Origin: Dryas octopetala
Lineage: Eukaryota; Streptophyta; Magnoliopsida; Rosales; Rosaceae
Assembly (NCBI GenBank): GCA_963921425.1
Contig: OY992833.1
Span: 13,371,738-13,435,737, forward strand
Direction: 5' to 3'
DNA length: 64,000 nt
Part shown: positions 25,156 through 37,259 of the stretch, piece by piece
Numbering within the stretch: position 1 is the stretch's first letter
How the letters are laid out: the number at the start of each line of letters is the position of its first letter
Position numbers and translations under genes: made by a program
The notes under the pieces: generated by a model
Seen by the model: only the letters and a program-made list of their open reading frames with translations
What the model was told of the DNA's origin: nothing
The model's database searches: none

Positions 25156-25712
25156 TTCTTGTTTCAGTTAAACACTTGGTTTTTTCTTTTTTTTTTTAAC
25201 TTTGAATAGTGCTTGAATGTTTCTAATACCCTAAGAAAAAAGGGTATGGTTTAGTTGATCTTCAGAAGTTTCCAAGCTTTTAGGGGAACTTGTTTGAAGC
25301 ATGGTTTTGTTGACAGGTGTGGAGCATGGTGAATGCAGAAACATAAAGGTTTTTCATCCCCATCTTTTTTCACCCTTTGCATGATGTAACCGTGAAAGCT
25401 ATTGGATGAGTTGGTTAATGAACACTGAATAGGCAGGAAAGTGATTGAATCTGAGACTTGTAATCACAAGAAACATGGCTTCTATGTGCGTCTGACTCAC
25501 TTCAAGATTGCTGCTTCGACTTTGGATTCCTCGTGATCGACTTAGATTGTGTTGGTGATGCAAATAAGCCACTTTTCTATGGTTTATAACTTTATATGTA
25601 TAAATAAAAAGGCTTCGGCTTTGTGTGCTTTTACGAAATAAAATGAGAAGTTTGTGCATCCATGTTGCTTGTTTTACAATAAACGGGTACCAAGTAAAAA
25701 CAATGTAATTAT
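25156..25712. other. Intergenic
   Basis: No gene or repeat pair identified. Short reading frames have no recognisable domain. Confidence 0.5.
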
Positions 25713-26018
25713 GGGCCCATTTGGCTATACTTTTAGAATTGCCAAAAGCGCTTCAGATTAATAAGAGCATTTTTGACAGCGTTTGAGAACGTTTGACAAA
25801 AATAAATAGAAGTGTTTCTGAGTTATAAAAGCGCTTTTAAGAGGTTTTATAACCAAAAAGCATTTTCTCATATGTTTACTCAGTAAGTACTTTCAAGTGC
25901 TTTTGCATGAACAACTTAGAATTTTTATAAAAATTTGTATGTACTTCTTAGCAGAAGCACTTCTAGTAAAAACACTACTAAATAAAAATATTTTTAAGAA
26001 GTAGTGTCAAACGGGCCC
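25713..26018. mobile_element. hAT-like MITE with GGGCCC ends
   Basis: Starts gggcccatttggctatac and ends, reversed, gggcccgtttgacactac. The interior has repeated aaaagcgctttt and aaagcatttt words typical of this common plant MITE type. 306 bases, non-coding. Target duplication not clear. Superfamily is by resemblance. Confidence 0.75.
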
Positions 26019-27835
26019 TATATTTATTTGGGCCCTAACATTTTGACCTTTAAATAACAATGTGTATCCATTTTAAGACAATGATGACACTTCAAATAAC
26101 TACATAGCATCCAAGTTATAACTTAGAAAATCATCATAAATTACCTTGAATAACTTCATTTGAAAATTATCGAATCAGAACTTTTCTCTCCAACGTCATG
26201 CAAAAATTGAGATAAATTGGGTTATGCAATAAGATAAAAGAATTTACCTTATCTTTGCTAATTTAAAATTATTAAGCTGAAATCCGATGGAATTTCCTCG
26301 CTCTGTAATTCAAATGACATAAACATTGTCTAAAATCTAAATTATAGATGCTAAAGTATAGTGTTGACCTGAATAGTCAGTAATCACAAATCCTAAGTTC
26401 AATAATCAGAGGTCATACATCATTCTATACCTACATCCAATGCACCTCACGCTTGTCGGTTCAGGTTGAGAGAACACTGCAGAGTTCTAAAGAAACCTCT
26501 TTCATTGCTTCAAAAGTTCTTTTGGGCAAACTAACTACTATGATAACAACAAAAATCGTGAGATAACGGCGTTAATCACAAGGCACAAGTAAGATCACTT
26601 TCAAGTGCACTTAATAGGAACTTTCAAACCTTCTTCCAATATTATCTCTCTTTATACTTTTTTTTTTTTAAAAAAAAGTATTTGTTCTAATATATGTGGG
26701 AGGCATAAAAAAAAAAAAATAATTACTATGTGCTACACTTTTCTTATTGTTTGTAACATGTAATACACATATTTATAATATTTAACAATTAGGTCACTTT
26801 GAGAGTGAATTGGTTACCCATTTCTTGGTACCAGTTGGTACAATCTTTCTATCTTAGCTATCCAAGCAATCCAATGGTTGCTAATTTTTTAATTTTTTCA
26901 AAACTCTCTTAAACTCTCTCACGTGTCTCTCTCTCCCTCATTTTTGAAATTTATCTTCTCTTTCATCACTCTCTTTCTCTCTCCCCAAGCACTGTCTCTC
27001 TTCTCTCTTGCTCTCCCTCGCTGCAACGCAACTTTCCTCGATGGCGTGTGTGCGCATCCGGCCATGGATGGCGACGAGAGGACCACCCCTGAGTTCCTCT
27101 CTCTTCCTTCTTCATCCCAGTGAGCTCGGAACACCCGGAGCCCCGATGTTGACTATGATCTCAGCCTTGTCACAACGTTGCCGAAGAACAAGCCAAGCTC
27201 CTCATTATAACAACGCCTAGAAAGTTATTGGGGAAGCCAACTCCACCCTCGTGCCTTCCTTATCAGTAGTAGGTTCTTAATTTTTTTTGTTTAGTTCAGT
27301 TTCTGAAACTACAAGTGAACTGAAACTACAGTTTATTGGAGTTGCAGACTTACAGTTGCAGTTACTAACTGCAAGTGAAACTGCAGTTTATTGGAGTTGC
27401 GGACTTGCAGTTTCAATTTCCGTTCTTTTGGTGATGCGTTGATGCTGGTATTTTGGAAGGTGTCCGCATGCTATGTTTTGGCCAGTGGAAAGTGTCCGCA
27501 AGTTAATAAAAATAGATTAGGTGTTTTTGGTTAATGTTTTGCTTTGTTAGTACTTTATAATTAAGGGACTCTAAAAAAAAAAAAAAAAAAAAAACTAGAG
27601 TTCATACGACTTTCTTTTACACATAACAAAATTTCACTGGAGAAAGAAAAAATCCTAGATATATGGACGCAACCAACCAGTCCTGGTGTTGCTTGCTTGT
27701 CAAGAATGTATACAACATTGACATCTAGTCATCTAGAGTGATTACTTACAGAAGGCAAAGGGTATAAAGTCTAAGCTACAGATGTTGCTGTTTTCAAGCA
27801 CTGAATGCAATAATCAGACTCAAACGAAAATAGCA
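26019..27835. other. Intergenic with a tandem duplication and a poly(A) run
   Basis: 27315-27415 holds two tandem versions of a roughly 55-base unit containing gtttattggagttgc. An A-run of about 21 lies at 27573-27594 and could mark the end of a retroposed sequence starting in the CT-rich stretch near 26900, but no target duplication was found. No gene supported. Confidence 0.4.
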
Positions 27836-30029
27836 TCATAGGTAATTAAATTTTTTTTTTTGTCTCCGAGTTCTTCTGACAACCTGAAAATAAGCAGCCA
27901 AAAATAATAAAATCAAAACAAGGGATATGGATATTATCACTGTTTGAAGATTGTATTGGTGTGGCTAAGCCAAGTGATGTGTTAAGTTACCCTAATTAAT
28001 CTACCTAAAAAATTATTCCACTAAAAGGATGAGTTATGCTAAGATCCAAAGATAAAATCACGGAATTATTCCACTTGATTCCTCAATATAAGAGCAAAAT
28101 GAAATAATAAGGAGGAAAAAAGTAGCAAGCCTTAACTTCTGATGCTGAGGTGTCTACAGAAGCTTTCTTCCCCACCTTTTGCTTCTGCTGCATCAAAACT
28201 ACAGAGTTAGCCAAAAATTCATTGGAACAACTGTGCAAAGAATTTACAGTTCACCTTTCAGCCTTCACTAGCACACACTGTTCAACTGTGCAAAAACATC
28301 TTTACTTCAATTCTTTTTTTAACAACCTTGATGGTATGAGGAAAATTTTATTAATAAAAAGTACACCTAGACAGGGGAACATTTAGTTCTAAAAAAAATA
28401 TGCTTTCAAACAAAAAGAAAAAACCTTAAATTGCAGTTTTACACCCCAAATGAATTGCCTTTTGATGTGTCCAAATAAATAAATATTATTCTAGTGTGTA
28501 TTATATATTCGAGAAAAATGTCCTTAAATATAACAAAAATAAAATTCACCACATGTTCACTGGATTCTATGCAAGTGCTAATTGAAAATGGAGCACAGAA
28601 AACCAATATGAAATCTTCATTTCTCTTCTTTTGGTAGGAAAAGAAGAAGAGGCTCAGTGAAATTCAAGCACTAAATATCACAGAAGTACAACACAGTAAA
28701 CTACTACTAGCCTCTCAGTCCAAAAAAAAACTATTACTAGCCTTCCAAACTAAAGAAACATTAAACCCATTTCTTCTTTGTTCTCCATCTCAAAAATCAA
28801 CCCTTTCTGTCAAGAAATTTATTCCAATGGCTGGAATAATTTTATCTTTGGATGGCCAATGTAAATATTAGTTGGATCTTATATGCATAAATCCTTTCGG
28901 TAAACAACAAAGAAAGTTCCTCACTGTTAATGTTGCAGTAGACTCTGCATTTAGTGATATTTGAAGAGATATTTAGGTGTCTCTGGAAAATTAAACCACA
29001 TGTAAAGAGCTAGTTTATGACTATAACTGAATTACATGGATGTGGATCGAAATAGAATTTTCATCTAAATTTACCTAAGCTTTCAACAATATAACCACTT
29101 AAAACTTTTAAATTTTAAACTTAAGATGATCTTTGCAAGCCAATCAAAGTTAATCGTATTTCATTCTTACCCTTTCCTCTAGGGAACCATCACTTATAGT
29201 TTCCCAGCTCTCGCTTTCCAAGCATACTAATTGAGCATCCCCATTACTATCACATGTGATCTGCCAATTGGATGGGAAATTAAGAGAAGCATTAGGTCAC
29301 AATAAGGTCAAACAGAAGGGATCGAGATGGCTCAGATAATAAGTTGGTGAAATATACACAAAGAATCCAGCTTACAATGCATCAAAGATGAAAACAAAAC
29401 AAAACAAAAATGACAATCATGTGCAACAGCTACATACCTAACAAAACAGTAAGAGGTTAGAAAAGAATCAAAAGATGAATCTTACTCACAAACAAAACCA
29501 CTTTCAATTACTGAGATGGAGATGCATAATTAGACTAACAACTGTGGTAAATAGGAGAAAATTTCTTAATATTTAGTGAAACAACAATGACTGCTACAGT
29601 GTAATTTCCCCATGTAATTAACTCCAGTCCTATATAATTCAAAACAAAATATAACTAAGGATACTGAAATGTTAATATGCAGTACAATTTCAAAGTGCAT
29701 TCTCAGATAGTGGTTAATATTCTACTTTCAAACTGCATATATGGGCCCTTGATCTTCGCTCTGCTGTGATTGGAATGTTCCTCATAAATGCTGCCATTCA
29801 CATTAACATTTTCCATCAAGGGAACAGTATTTCTTTTGATATTCTGGATTGAGACATTTGGTCCATCTAGAGAATATTTTGTAGCTGCAGAATCACAAGA
29901 TGAAAGTTGTTCTTTCTCCAGATTAATCTCAGATTTTTTGGATACACCATTTTGGTAATCGATATTGGACCATTCATGCAATGACACTGATGCCTTGCTT
30001 TTCAGTTTTTCAGGCTTCAGCTCTCCCAT
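27836..30029 (-). CDS. Hypothetical protein with basic C-terminus (exon chain incomplete)
   Basis: I do not recognise this gene. The ATG at 30029 opens a 108-codon frame to 29703 (MGELKPEKLKSKASVSLHEW...), without low complexity. Three downstream exons join in phase with GT-AG borders: 29260-29171 (ITCDSNGDAQLVCLESESWE...), 28187-28137 (QKQKVGKKASVDTSASE) and 27883-27836, which ends VRRTRRQKKKFNYL and a stop at 27838-27836. The link from the first exon to 29260 is not solved: the visible donors there do not give the right phase, so a small exon is probably missing. The basic end (VRRTRRQKKK) could be a nuclear localisation signal. The ATG exon may be preceded by a splice acceptor (caaag|ATG), so further 5' exons are possible. 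It could also be a decaying gene. Confidence 0.45.
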
Positions 30030-31139
30030 CTTTGGACAAATTAACTAGTTTTGCAAGATGCTAAGATAGGTGTGTTGAATTAGACTGCAGACAAATCACT
30101 ATTTTGACGAAGTGCCCCTCAAAACAGGATTGAGCAAGGCATCTTCAATTACACTGCAGACAACAACTAATCAAAATGTGATGAGATGTGAACATTTAAT
30201 TAGAACTTTAAATATTCTTTCAGCCAAAAGATAAAGAATAGAATTTCAAAATCTTCTTCAAAAATTGCTTCACCACTATCCTTACTTTATATAAGGATGA
30301 TGGTAATAAAATTTTCCCATGTTATGAGGACAGGCCATGTTATGAGCATGTTATAAGGATGATAATTGAATGGCTGCGATTTCCTGATCCCTTGGACGGC
30401 TTGGACCCCTCCCAAACGTTGGACCTCCTAACTCTCAAAGTCCCAATGTGTGTGTTGTTGGCCGCTTCACGCTTGGCTTGGCCTATACAAAAAGCTGAGA
30501 GTCTAGGACCCTCTTTAGTCTCTATAACTAGGTAGAGACTATTATGACCATTCTTCCTTATTGAGTTGACTACCCAAATATATTTTAGATAAATTTTTTC
30601 TATTTTACTCATTTTTACAAAAAATTATAAAATCACCCAGACCTATTCGGTAACTTACCACCGAAATATACTAAGATGTTAGGCAGCTTACGGCCGAATA
30701 TAATGATAATATTCAGTAGAATACTGTCGAATGCCTTTTTCATTTTTATTTAGTGGTTACTTACTAAAAATTTTGTCAATATTTAACAATTAGGTGTCGA
30801 ATAATTATAAATATTTTGATAAATAAGTATCAAATGACTCGTAAATAAAATTAAAATTTAAAAATATGGTAATTAGCTCAATAATTTAAAATGCTCGAAA
30901 TAACCTGGCTAACAAATATAGAACAGATATGGCATTTTCCATGGCGTCAAGAGTAATAACATTTTAATGGCCAAAAAAAAAGAAAAAAGAGTAATAACAT
31001 TTTTTTTTTTGGCCAAAAGAGTAAAAACATTTTAGGAACTCCGACATAACAAATGGAAACACAGGGACAAATCACATGGGAGGAGGAGGAGGAGGACTAG
31101 CTAACCTCGATTCATTTCCACACCCTCATTCACTTCTGC
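30030..31139. promoter_or_regulatory. Shared upstream region of two divergent genes
   Basis: Lies between the minus-strand hypothetical gene and the leader of the plus-strand 116-residue gene. AT-rich, with a GGA-repeat (31080-31095) near the probable transcription start of the plus gene. 30340-30612 resembles a transposon fragment but was not classified. A role as a bidirectional promoter is inferred from layout only. Confidence 0.3.
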
Positions 31140-31402
31140 TATTAGGGTTCTCTCTCTCTCTCTCTCTCTGATCTCTTTCATCTCTGTTTAGCTGCCATAG
31201 CTCTGTTTTGGGGGGCTTTTGGCTTTGGAATTGAGGTGGGTCTCTGTGATCTGGGTCTCTTTTGGTGATCTGGGTCTGCTGAGATGGAGGAGACTCGGGT
31301 GTGCCAGTGGAGCGTCATTAGATCTCTTTATGACTTTCCCAGATTGTTCAATGGTGGAGTTTCAATGTCACTGTGATTGTCATGAACAAGTGGTTCTTTC
31401 AG
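31140..31402 (+). other. Probable 5' UTR exon of the 116-residue membrane protein gene
   Basis: CT-rich start (31148-31169) followed by T/G-rich leader. Ends at a consensus donor (ttctttcag|gtctgt, 31402/31403) which can join the acceptor at 32580/32581 (tttgtttcag|tcttag), about 100 bases upstream of the start codon. The exon start is approximate. Confidence 0.4.
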
Positions 31403-32682
31403 GTCTGTCTCTCACTTTATGACTTTTCCAGATTCTTGAATTTCGTTTCTTTTACATTTTGTTTCTAGACTTTTGTGAACTGGGTGTCACTAATTTTGCT
31501 TTTTGATATAATTGGGTGTGTAAAAATGTTTGATTCTCTTCTGTTGCTAACTTGCTACCTTAATTTTGTTTTGTATAATTATATATATTGGGTTTGAAAT
31601 TTGATGACTTGAGTTGAATTACCGTTTCTCTTTTGAGTTTGTCTTTGTTAAAATTCTAATTCATTACATCTATTGTTCTTTTCCTTCATATTGTCCGTTA
31701 CAGTCCGAAATGATTCTTTAGAATCTCATGAGCAATATGAGAAGCAAAAGGGATTTTAAATTGATGCTGTCGTCAGGCCGGGAGCTAGCTGATTTTTAGT
31801 ATCATAATTGCTGTTATATAATTGAAAGAGTAACGCCACAGACACTTGAATAAATCCCAAAATTCTGAATACCAACTGAACTGATGTGATGGTATTTCAT
31901 TTGTTCATATTTAGTCTAACCCTAAACATCATTTATCTCTAACAACTACGATAGTGTCATGTCATCTTCCACATTTGACATGCTGCAATGTCATCCTCCA
32001 TGTTATATACCTTTTCTTTGGTAGCAAGTCAGTTTTAAGCATCGAAGAATGCTTGTCTTAGTTTAGGAGTGAGGAAGGAAACTTAAAAGATGGCCTACTA
32101 ATGATATATGTGCAGCTCTTCAGATTCCTCCATGGGTTATTACTTGATTTTTCCTCCTATTGCTGTGATCCATCAGACTATCTTGTTTCCTCATTCGTAT
32201 GGCCAGATGATATGGTACCTAGGCTGAAATATATATATATATATATATATCATTGGGGAGAGAACCCTTCGGATCTTTAGAGATGAGTGTGGTACCTAGG
32301 CTTTACTTTACGCTTGCTGATGATATGGAGATATTAAAAACAGAGGTTAGACTTGGGGAAGTTTTTTCCCCCCTCATGGGTTGTTTTTCTTCATGGCTTT
32401 TGATAAATTCGAGGTACTGGTGAATACCTGATTTGTTGATGGGCTTTGATTGATAAACAATATAATTATCATGAAAAGAATCTGCCAGTTTTCCAATTTT
32501 TCTTTCATAATTATTTTATTATTTAATTTTTCCAATAATTACTACAAAATATTGAACTACTAGAAACCTTGATTTGTTTCAGTCTTAGAGAAATTATTCA
32601 AAGCCCACGTCCAAGTCTTTTCACCTTCCATCTTCCAAACCAGCGTGGTGTCGTATGCTTGCAGTTCCCAAGTTCCACAACA

Positions 32683-33588
32683 ATGGAGTTCGCGAACAAG
32701 GTGGTGAACGCTGCAATGAGAGCGAGCAGCAACAACACGGTGATAAACGTGTTCCTGGTAGGGTCGTTCATCGCGCTGAGCGTGAGGTCGGTGAACCAGC
32801 AAAACGACATTGAAGCCCTGGAGGCAGAGAAGGCGTCACTGATCAAATCGAACAAGGCCGCCAAGCAGACCATGTGGGACTGGAAGCAGCAGCTCTTCGC
32901 CGAGGCCGCCACGGACACCCCCGTGGTCCCACTTTCCAGACTCAAAGCCATCTACGGCGAAGCTCCTGCTTCCCAAATCGGTACTATCACTCTCTTTGCA
33001 TTTATATTTGCTTTTAGGGATTAGACAATTTAGTGAGAAATTTGAAAAGTGTAATCATTTTTTGTTCGCATTTAAGACTTTTAACCTTATTTTTCATTTC
33101 TCGAATGGTGTTCGAGCTTTCCTTGAGTTACTGAGTAATGTTCCAACTTTGCTCCAAAATGCCTGAGTAGTGTTCGAACCCTCTCGAGCTTGAATGCATG
33201 CCCTTTTTTAGAATTTAAGAAATCTAATCCTCAAATAGTGTTCGAGCTTTCCTCGAATTGTGCTTTGAGAAGTGCTTGAATCCCCCTCGAGTAATGTTTG
33301 AACCTATCGCGTGGTGCTCGAGGGGCATTTGAGCATTTTGCAAAACAATCGAGGGGCATTCGAGGACAATCGAGGAGAGCTCAAGCATTAGATTTCCAAA
33401 ACTCTAAAAAACAGGTTAAAAAGTCTTTAAATGGCATAAGTATTGGCTAGTTTTTGAAATTTCACCAATTTTGGGTTCGATTTTGTGTTGTTTGAACGTG
33501 TTTCATTGCTTTTAATTTTATGGTTTGCAAAACAGGTGATGCTGTGAAGGAAGATTCAAAACCTGGTGCCACAAAATTTGTGGTCTGA
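32683..33588 (+). CDS. Small plant protein with one membrane segment (116 aa)
   Basis: Two coding exons, 32683-32980 and 33536-33588, with GT-AG borders and phase 1. The protein starts MEFANKVVNAAMRASSNN, has a hydrophobic stretch at about residues 19-34 (TVINVFLVGSFIALSV) suitable for one transmembrane helix, then a charged helix likely to form a coiled coil (EALEAEKASLIKSNK, about 44-58), then MWDWKQQLF, and ends ATKFVV. I recognise the type as a conserved uncharacterised plant protein; I have no evidence for its reaction or partners. A mitochondrial or other organelle membrane site is possible but unproven. GC and codon use in exon 1 are much higher than in the surroundings, consistent with real coding sequence. 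The ATG chosen is the first in frame after the leader-intron acceptor. The single coding intron contains a TCGAG-rich repeat. Confidence 0.85.
33050..33460. repeat. TCGAG-rich dispersed repeat, copy 3, in an intron
   Basis: Repeated words such as gtgttcgagctttcc (twice), agtgttcga, cctcgagt and ggtgctcgaggggcatt. Lies wholly within the coding intron of the 116-residue gene. Related in wording to 13440-13760 and 20345-20470. Confidence 0.4.
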
Positions 33589-33980
33589 GGTTGTGTTTTG
33601 TTTTCCAATTTTTGCGCATTGGGTTGCTGATAAAGATGTGACATTCATACTCATAATTCCTCATTTTAGAGTTAAGAGAGCCTTAGAGGGCATGCAGACC
33701 AGAAGGTGAGAAAGTTGGTTATAGTACCGAGTCTGAGAGACAATATTGCTTATGTCTTTTTACTTATTTTGCTGATAAGGTGGGTTTGCATTTGCAAATT
33801 GCAATACTACTATGTCAATGCAGACTTCTGGGTAAAATAGTGGTCAGGCTTAATTTCATTTTGTAGTTGTATCATCTGGTAAAAAGATAAATGATTATTT
33901 TGAACTCATTCAGGTGTGCAATGGAACTGAATTTTTTAATTTATCAGTGTTTATGTGGCATTTGTGACAAGCCCATTTTT

Positions 33981-34012
<32 letters not shown>

Positions 34013-35378
34013 CCAACTGAGCTAATTTGGTAGGTCTAGATATATGTTCTTAATTAGATAAATTAAGACATAATCAAAGTATCAAAAATTCTCTTAGCAC
34101 GTATTTCACTATTAATTAGGTTGAGTCTTAAGTAAATGTGTAATTCATATTCACAATTAAAAAAAAGAAAAAAAAAAAGAGAAGGAGATTACCCATCAAA
34201 AATATAGTTTAAATAGTTACCAATCCCATTTGGAATTGTAGATGAGACGACATGAGAAGAACTGTACAAGAGATAACAATTGCTTGAGACCGAGTGCAAC
34301 ATTACTGCAACTAGAGGCTAGAGCCTAGCCTCCTAGAGAGTTATGTCACACAATTGAAAATAACTTACCTATTCCCCCCTTGGGAATAACACCTTGCATC
34401 CTCTCTTCTCTTATTGACTCTCTCTCTTTCTCTCACTCATCCCTATCAGAGACAAGTAAGTTCTTCTTCACACAATTTGTTGATAATTGAAATTAGTAAA
34501 TGGACAAGGACAATCCAACCTCTGTTTTCCGTTTGAAAATAATCTGTCATACAATGGCCAAAAAAAAAATCTACACAACAAAGTTAGGATGGAATGAACA
34601 AGTTGTTTCCATGTGTCATTTTAGGGCATTGATTTTAACATTGGAATCTAGCAGATCCCAATATTTGGTCATTTACTACCAACTTATCAACCATCTCTTT
34701 ATTATATCAAGGGAAATTTCAAGCAATAAACTTGAGTGGGCTATGATTCTCTGATGCTACTAACCATTAATGTGGCTTATGTGAAAGAGACATGCATTCT
34801 GGCCTAAACTTATATGCCAACTTGTTATTATTTGAGAAATGTCATATATTCTTGAAAAAAGTGTGGTTTATTAAGTTAATTTTTATTTAAATGTGAGGTC
34901 TTGTTAACAATACGATAATTTCACATATACCAAGCTGTCTGGTAAGAGAGCTTTAACAGTTACAACAAACTGTTAGTTTGATATATATTATTGACTCATT
35001 TTCTTTTAGCAATGTCTAGTGGTTGTTTGACATAGAATTAGAGTTCTAGTTGTAGGTGGTCATGAGTTTGAAACCTCGCTCCAAACCTCATCTCCTACTT
35101 ATTTCATGTAGGGTGGGGGTTGCACCTATATTGTCATATCTCTCCAAGTGCACAAGGAGCTGCATGTGAAGGAGGTGTTAACTTTATATACATGCTCATT
35201 CCTTGTGATCAGCTTGAGTTTTTGAGATTTAGTGTTTGTGTAAGCCAAACAACACAATGCATATTCCAAAATGAGTTGGTGAACAGATATATACCATTGG
35301 TTTGGTTGGTTGGCAATTCGGCGCGGATCAGATTCTCTATGATGGGAACCCCAATAAAGGAAGAAGATGAAAGGGAAA
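33589..35378. other. 3' UTR then intergenic
   Basis: The first few hundred bases are the probable 3' UTR of the 116-residue gene. A TA run lies at about 33986-34011. Reading frames at 34500-34754 and 35120-35443 have no recognisable domain or splice context. Confidence 0.4.
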
Positions 35379-35897
35379 GAGCAAATTATAATTTACACCC
35401 CTCAGGTTTCGGGTGTTTCACAACTTGCACCCTATGGTTTTAATTTTTTTAATTTAGTACCTAACATTTTGATTTACCTACAATTCACTACTGCCATATT
35501 TGTTATTATCTAATTATATGTTAATTGATAATTTGACACTTGCAGATCCCACAATTTTGCCAACCTGTAAGACCGAATAACCTATCTGCATGTGCATTTT
35601 CAATGCATCAAGTTTTATATGAATTTTGGGAGGTCGTTCAAAAACCAAAAATCCATATCAAACTGCTAAAGCACTTCTTATGGGGCAATCTGTGAGATCA
35701 TTAGACTTTACAAGTTAATAAAATGTGAGACTCGCAACTGCCACGTCAGCAATTAACATCTGATTAGACAATCAGACATATTACAATAGTGAATTGTAAG
35801 TAAATCAAAACGTTAGGTACTAAATTAAAAAAATTGAAACCATAGGGTGCAAGTTGTGAAACCCCCAAACCTGAGGGGTGTGAGTTGTAATTTGCTC
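35379..35897. mobile_element. Inverted-repeat MITE, GAGCAAATTA type
   Basis: The left arm (gagcaaattataatttacac ...) pairs with the reversed right arm (gagcaaattacaactcacac ...) over about 130 bases. 519 bases, non-coding. Ends resemble those of the larger element at 50331-53859 (gagcaaactgcaattta). No clear target duplication here. Confidence 0.75.
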
Positions 35898-35998
35898 TAG
35901 AAATTAATATAAACGGAGGTTCAAAGCTATAGAAGAATACTAATTTCATAATGAATTGCTAGATAGCTTCAAAAGGCAGTAGAAACTAGAAAGGCTCA

Positions 35999-36651
35999 TG
36001 TTGATGCTCAAAAATGGTAGAGCAGTCAACGTCGAGTCGAACCACGTAGGCCCGTTGACCCACCACTGGGCGGATGACACGTCGAAGTGGGGCAGGAACG
36101 AGTAGCTGGGTCCGACTGGTGAGCAATGAGAGAGAATGATATCCAAAGCACCCTGCACAGGTACACAAAAGTGAGCGGGAAGGGCACCGGTGTGGTGCCG
36201 GCTCCTCCGACGCTCAAGTCAGTGTTCAGAGAGATCTGAGAGCAGAGTGAGTGAATAGTATAATAATGATTTCAGTTGTCCCTTTTGTGACAAGAAGGTA
36301 CCTCTTTTATAGTACCTTTGGAAGAGTGTCAACCAATCCGGTGATGACACGTGTCCCTTGTGATGACTTGCACTGTAGGAGCGCCACGTGTCACCGGTCT
36401 CGAGGATCCGAGTGAGTTGACACGGGTCAGGGGCCTAGGAGGCTGGAGCTTAGGAGGCCGGAGCCTATGGGGCCGGAGCCTATGGGGCCGGAGCTTAGGA
36501 GGCCGGAGCCTATGGGGCCGGAGCCTAGGAGGTCAAGGCCTAGGAGGCCGGAGCCTAGCGGGGGCTTAGCTTTTGGGTCTAGGCCCAAACGACATGATGT
36601 TAAGCCTTGTGTGACTTGTCGTTATGCCCAGATGATTAATCATACGAACAG
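35999..36651 (-). repeat. 3' LTR (left copy) of the Gypsy element
   Basis: Near-identical to 42303-42960, lacking six bases (ccaaag) near 36200 and having one extra t near 36601. 36430-36560 contains about eight imperfect copies of a 15-base GGCCGGAGCCTATGG-like unit. On the minus strand it is preceded by the probable polypurine tract at 36652-36667 (aaactttggggacttc). Confidence 0.95.
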
Positions 36652-36667
36652 AAGTCCCCAAAGTTTC
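36652..36667 (-). other. Probable polypurine tract of the Gypsy element
   Basis: On the minus strand the bases immediately before the 3' LTR read aaactttggggacttc, which fits a plant Gypsy polypurine tract by position and composition. Confidence 0.5.
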
Positions 36668-36832
36668 CGAGCAGAAGATACTTCTTGGTTGGGAACTTTG
36701 TACACATAGAAGTCCGAGCAGAACGACAAGTAACCACATACTTGTTCCTGCTTAAGCTATTGTCTAGAAGTCCCCCAAGTTCCTTAGCAAGAAAAGCTGT
36801 ACTGCAGGAAAGCTTGGGGGTTACATATGAAA

Positions 36833-36866
<34 letters not shown>

Positions 36867-37029
36867 GAGTTTCTGATCACTCTGTATTCCGAGCAGTAGA
36901 CGCTTCATGTAATCCCAGTGAATCTCGTCCGATTTTAATGGTGGGATGTCGCCCTTTGTAAATGAGAATCTTGCATGAAATGGTAGAGCCCAAATATAAA
37001 GATTTCCACACCCTCATCTCTCCGCCCCT

Positions 37030-37220
37030 CTCCCTTTTTTTTTTGGGTACTATGTTAGGAGAGAGAGAGCTGCCCCCCTCCCTTTTTATTTTTTGAAAAA
37101 TGACTCAATATAGAGCTGCCCCCCCCCCCCTTTTGTTTGTGATAACCGAATACAGGGGCTGCCCCCCCTTTTTTTTTTTTTTTTTTTTTATTTTGTTTTG
37201 TTAAACAGGAGAAGTAAATA
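37030..37220. repeat. Poly-C/poly-T low-complexity blocks within the Gypsy element
   Basis: Repeated blocks of the form gctgccccccc followed by T runs, recurring three times. A separate T-run of about 30 lies at 36837-36866. They generate spurious Lys- and Gly-rich frames. Confidence 0.8.
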
Positions 37221-37259
37221 GAGGGGGGGCTGGGCTTTTTGAAATAGATCAAGAAAGCT

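Noticed and set aside
26880-27594. Possible retroposed sequence ending in poly(A)
   Set aside because: No target duplication or recognisable source gene.
30340-30612. 90-codon minus-strand frame
   Set aside because: No domain, no splice context; looks like an unclassified repeat fragment.
34846-34960. Possible MITE related to 12869-13010
   Set aside because: Only a few shared words; arms do not pair.
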